DNA from: UMGS1370 sp963557065
GTDB taxonomy: Bacteria; Bacillota; Clostridia; Lachnospirales; Lachnospiraceae
Assembly (NCBI GenBank): GCA_963557065.1
Contig: CAUWCT010000073.1
Location: 1 to 14,129 of the forward strand
Direction: 5' to 3'
DNA: 14,129 bases
The position numbers were made by a program, and so were the translations under genes. The notes beneath the pieces are model-generated. The model had not been told where the DNA came from and did not search any database. It saw only the letters and a program-made list of their open reading frames with translations. Of the stretch, positions 13,175 through 14,129 are shown in pieces; the first letter of the stretch is position 1; the number at the start of each line of letters is the position of its first letter.

Positions 13175-13816
13175 ATGGATATCAATGGGGTTTTTAATCC
13201 GCAGAATAAGTTTTTTATGTTTATGGAAAAGGTGATGAATCTGTGTCTTTTGGGAATTTTGTGGGCGTTGTTTTCCCTTCCGGTTATTACTGCCGGGGCA
13301 TCTACAGCAGCGCTGTTTCAATATACATTAAGGCTTACCAGAGATGAGGAGGGATATGTCTGGAAAACTTTTTGGGAAGCCTTTAAAAAGAATTTTGTTT
13401 CCGCCACTGTTTTATGGATTGCTGCTGTGCTGACAGGGCTGTTTTTAGTAGTGGACTTGTATGGCTGTCAGTTTCTTCCCTTCTCCGGGACAATAAAATG
13501 GGCAGTCCGGGTACTGATTGCAAGCATTATTTTTGTCTATTTATTAACGATGATTTACGTATTTCCTCTGACTGCTTTTTTTAAAATTTCCTTCAGAAAA
13601 ACAGTAAAAGATGCCTTTGTAATGGCGATGGGAAATCTGTATGTGTCAGTGACAATTCTGGTTATTTACGGGATTTGCGCAGTGCTTACCTGGTATTTTG
13701 CAGAACTGTTTATGATTTGGTTTGCCTTTGGAAGTTATCTGGCATCCCTGTTTTTGCGAAGAGTGTTTGAGAAATATATGGAGAGTGATGTGGAAATTGC
13801 CAGTGAAGAGCAGTAA
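13175..13816 (+). CDS. YesL-family (DUF624) membrane protein
   Basis: A protein of 213 residues with about five membrane segments. The N-terminus has the family hallmark FSLPVITAGASTAA (33-46) after a short FNPQNKFFMFMEKV lead, then a charged cytosolic stretch with TFWEAFKKNF, and hydrophobic hairpins to the end. YesL proteins commonly sit in sugar (oligosaccharide) ABC transporter loci and may help assembly or regulation of transport, but no mechanism is proven. I chose the ATG at 13175 because AAAGGA (13161-13166) lies 8 nt upstream; longer in-frame starts (13094 and 13166) either precede the promoter or lack spacing. It is divergent from a membrane-anchored protein with a solute-binding-like stretch. 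No transporter permease or ATPase genes are visible here. Confidence 0.85.
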   Translation: MDINGVFNPQNKFFMFMEKVMNLCLLGILWALFSLPVITAGASTAALFQYTLRLTRDEEGYVWKTFWEAFKKNFVSATVLWIAAVLTGLFLVVDLYGCQFLPFSGTIKWAVRVLIASIIFVYLLTMIYVFPLTAFFKISFRKTVKDAFVMAMGNLYVSVTILVIYGICAVLTWYFAELFMIWFAFGSYLASLFLRRVFEKYMESDVEIASEEQ

Positions 13817-13928
13817 AAATGCAGGAATAATTGTGAAAAAATAATCAATATTTTCTGGAAAAGAATCAAAATATGCAAAAAGGAGGAATAATTCAGGTAA
13901 AAAATAAGTAAAAATACACAAAAATCAC
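13817..13928 (+). other. AT-rich intergenic stretch with an orphan Shine-Dalgarno-like sequence
   Basis: No gene is visible between the YesL-family stop and the promoter at 13929. AAAAAGGAGGAATAATTC near 13877 is a near-perfect ribosome binding site, but no ATG, GTG or TTG start follows at usable distance. A weak GAAAA/TTTTC pairing near 13838-13862 may contribute to termination of the preceding gene. Confidence 0.3.
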
Positions 13929-13957
13929 TTGCAAGGTTGAACGTTTTGTGATACCAT
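13929..13957 (+). promoter_or_regulatory. Promoter of the right-hand candidate RNA
   Basis: TTGCAA (13929-13934), a 17-bp spacer, and TACCAT (13952-13957) preceded by TGA (extended -10). The predicted start is near 13964. The -35 hexamer and spacing are the same as in the promoters at 138 and 5983. Confidence 0.5.
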
Positions 13958-13963
13958 TAATAC

Positions 13964-14061
13964 ATCAAGAAAATACAGAGTGCTTTGAGAGAGAATGAGA
14001 GTAAAGCAAATAGTGGACGCATACCAAGGTATGTTTTTGTTATATGCACGCTCTCTTTTTT
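13964..14061 (+). ncRNA. Candidate multi-branched small RNA or leader ending in a T-tract
   Basis: Potential pairing: AGAGTGC (13977-13983) with GCA and CTCT (14046-14054, two-base bulge) as a closing stem; GCTTT (13982-13986) with AAAGC (14003-14007), which competes for two bases; and CATAC (14020-14024) with GTATG (14029-14033). The 3' side of the closing stem runs straight into six T (14056-14061), so the structure could terminate transcription. A T-run also follows the small CATAC hairpin (14034-14038). I do not recognise a known RNA family. It could be a free sRNA or an attenuating leader of a gene beyond the window. Confidence 0.4.
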
Positions 14062-14074
14062 GATGCCGATTTTG

Positions 14075-14129
14075 TGTAACAGTTCAGCCATCAATGTCAT
14101 TTAGTTAATTTTAGCAAAAACAAAAATTT
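14075..14129 (+). mobile_element. MITE-like element, copy C (left end only, runs off the window)
   Basis: GTAACAGTTCAGCCAT (14076-14091) is identical to bases 2-17 of copy A's left end; the outermost base is T instead of A. The sequence that follows does not resemble the interior of copy A, and no complementary end appears before 14129. If the element is intact, the far end should be followed by a copy of the six bases at 14069-14074 (ATTTTG). Confidence 0.55.

Noticed and set aside
1..14129. CRISPR arrays, tRNA or rRNA genes, prophage or toxin-antitoxin modules
   Set aside because: No regularly spaced repeats, cloverleaf sequences, rRNA signatures or such gene families were seen on either strand.

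Overview
The window looks like a chromosomal segment of a low-to-moderate GC anaerobic Firmicute, most likely a gut Lachnospiraceae-type clostridium. I did not assign a genus. The evidence is strong AGGAGG-type ribosome binding sites, frequent extended -10 promoters (TGnTATACT-like), GTG and TTG starts, and the families present: NhaC antiporter, YitT, SseB-like, YesL/DUF624, and a glycerol operon with the flavoprotein/DUF1667 trio.

Layout. Positions 1-438 hold a possible 3' end of an upstream gene, then a strong promoter followed about 100 bp later by an intrinsic terminator (a candidate small RNA), then the promoter of a family 2 glycosyltransferase fused to a MarR-like winged-helix domain (439-1779). 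A membrane protein of unknown function (1782-2366, minus) ends 2 bp from it. Divergently, an SseB-domain protein (2554-3318) is followed by a terminator. An NhaC-type Na+/H+ antiporter (3526-4917) and a YitT/DUF2179 membrane protein (4950-5807) follow, probably co-transcribed.

The central block, 6188-12354, is a six-gene plus-strand operon: glycerol kinase, an MgtC-family membrane protein, a GlpA-like FAD oxidoreductase with a C-terminal BFD-type [2Fe-2S] domain, a second FAD/NAD oxidoreductase, a small four-cysteine DUF1667 protein, and a NagD-like HAD phosphatase. The likely logic is glycerol to glycerol-3-phosphate (GlpK) to dihydroxyacetone phosphate through a soluble multi-subunit flavin/iron-sulfur enzyme. 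The HAD enzyme may remove excess phospho-compounds. The leader of about 170 nt carries a complete intrinsic terminator between promoter and glpK, so the operon is probably controlled by attenuation or antitermination.

On the right, a minus-strand membrane-anchored protein with a short solute-binding-protein-like stretch (12394-13074) is divergent from a YesL-family membrane protein (13175-13816), with back-to-back promoters. The last 300 bp hold another promoter and a structured, T-tract-ended candidate RNA.

The most unusual signal is a short palindromic mobile element with ends [A/T]GTAACAGTTCAGCC. A 153-bp copy (5812-5964) and a 46-bp copy (12353-12398) are each flanked by an exact 6-bp direct repeat (AAAATA and ATTTAT), as expected for target-site duplications. 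A third copy begins at 14075 and runs off the window. The 46-bp copy landed between two convergent genes and now supplies bases to the stop codons of both.
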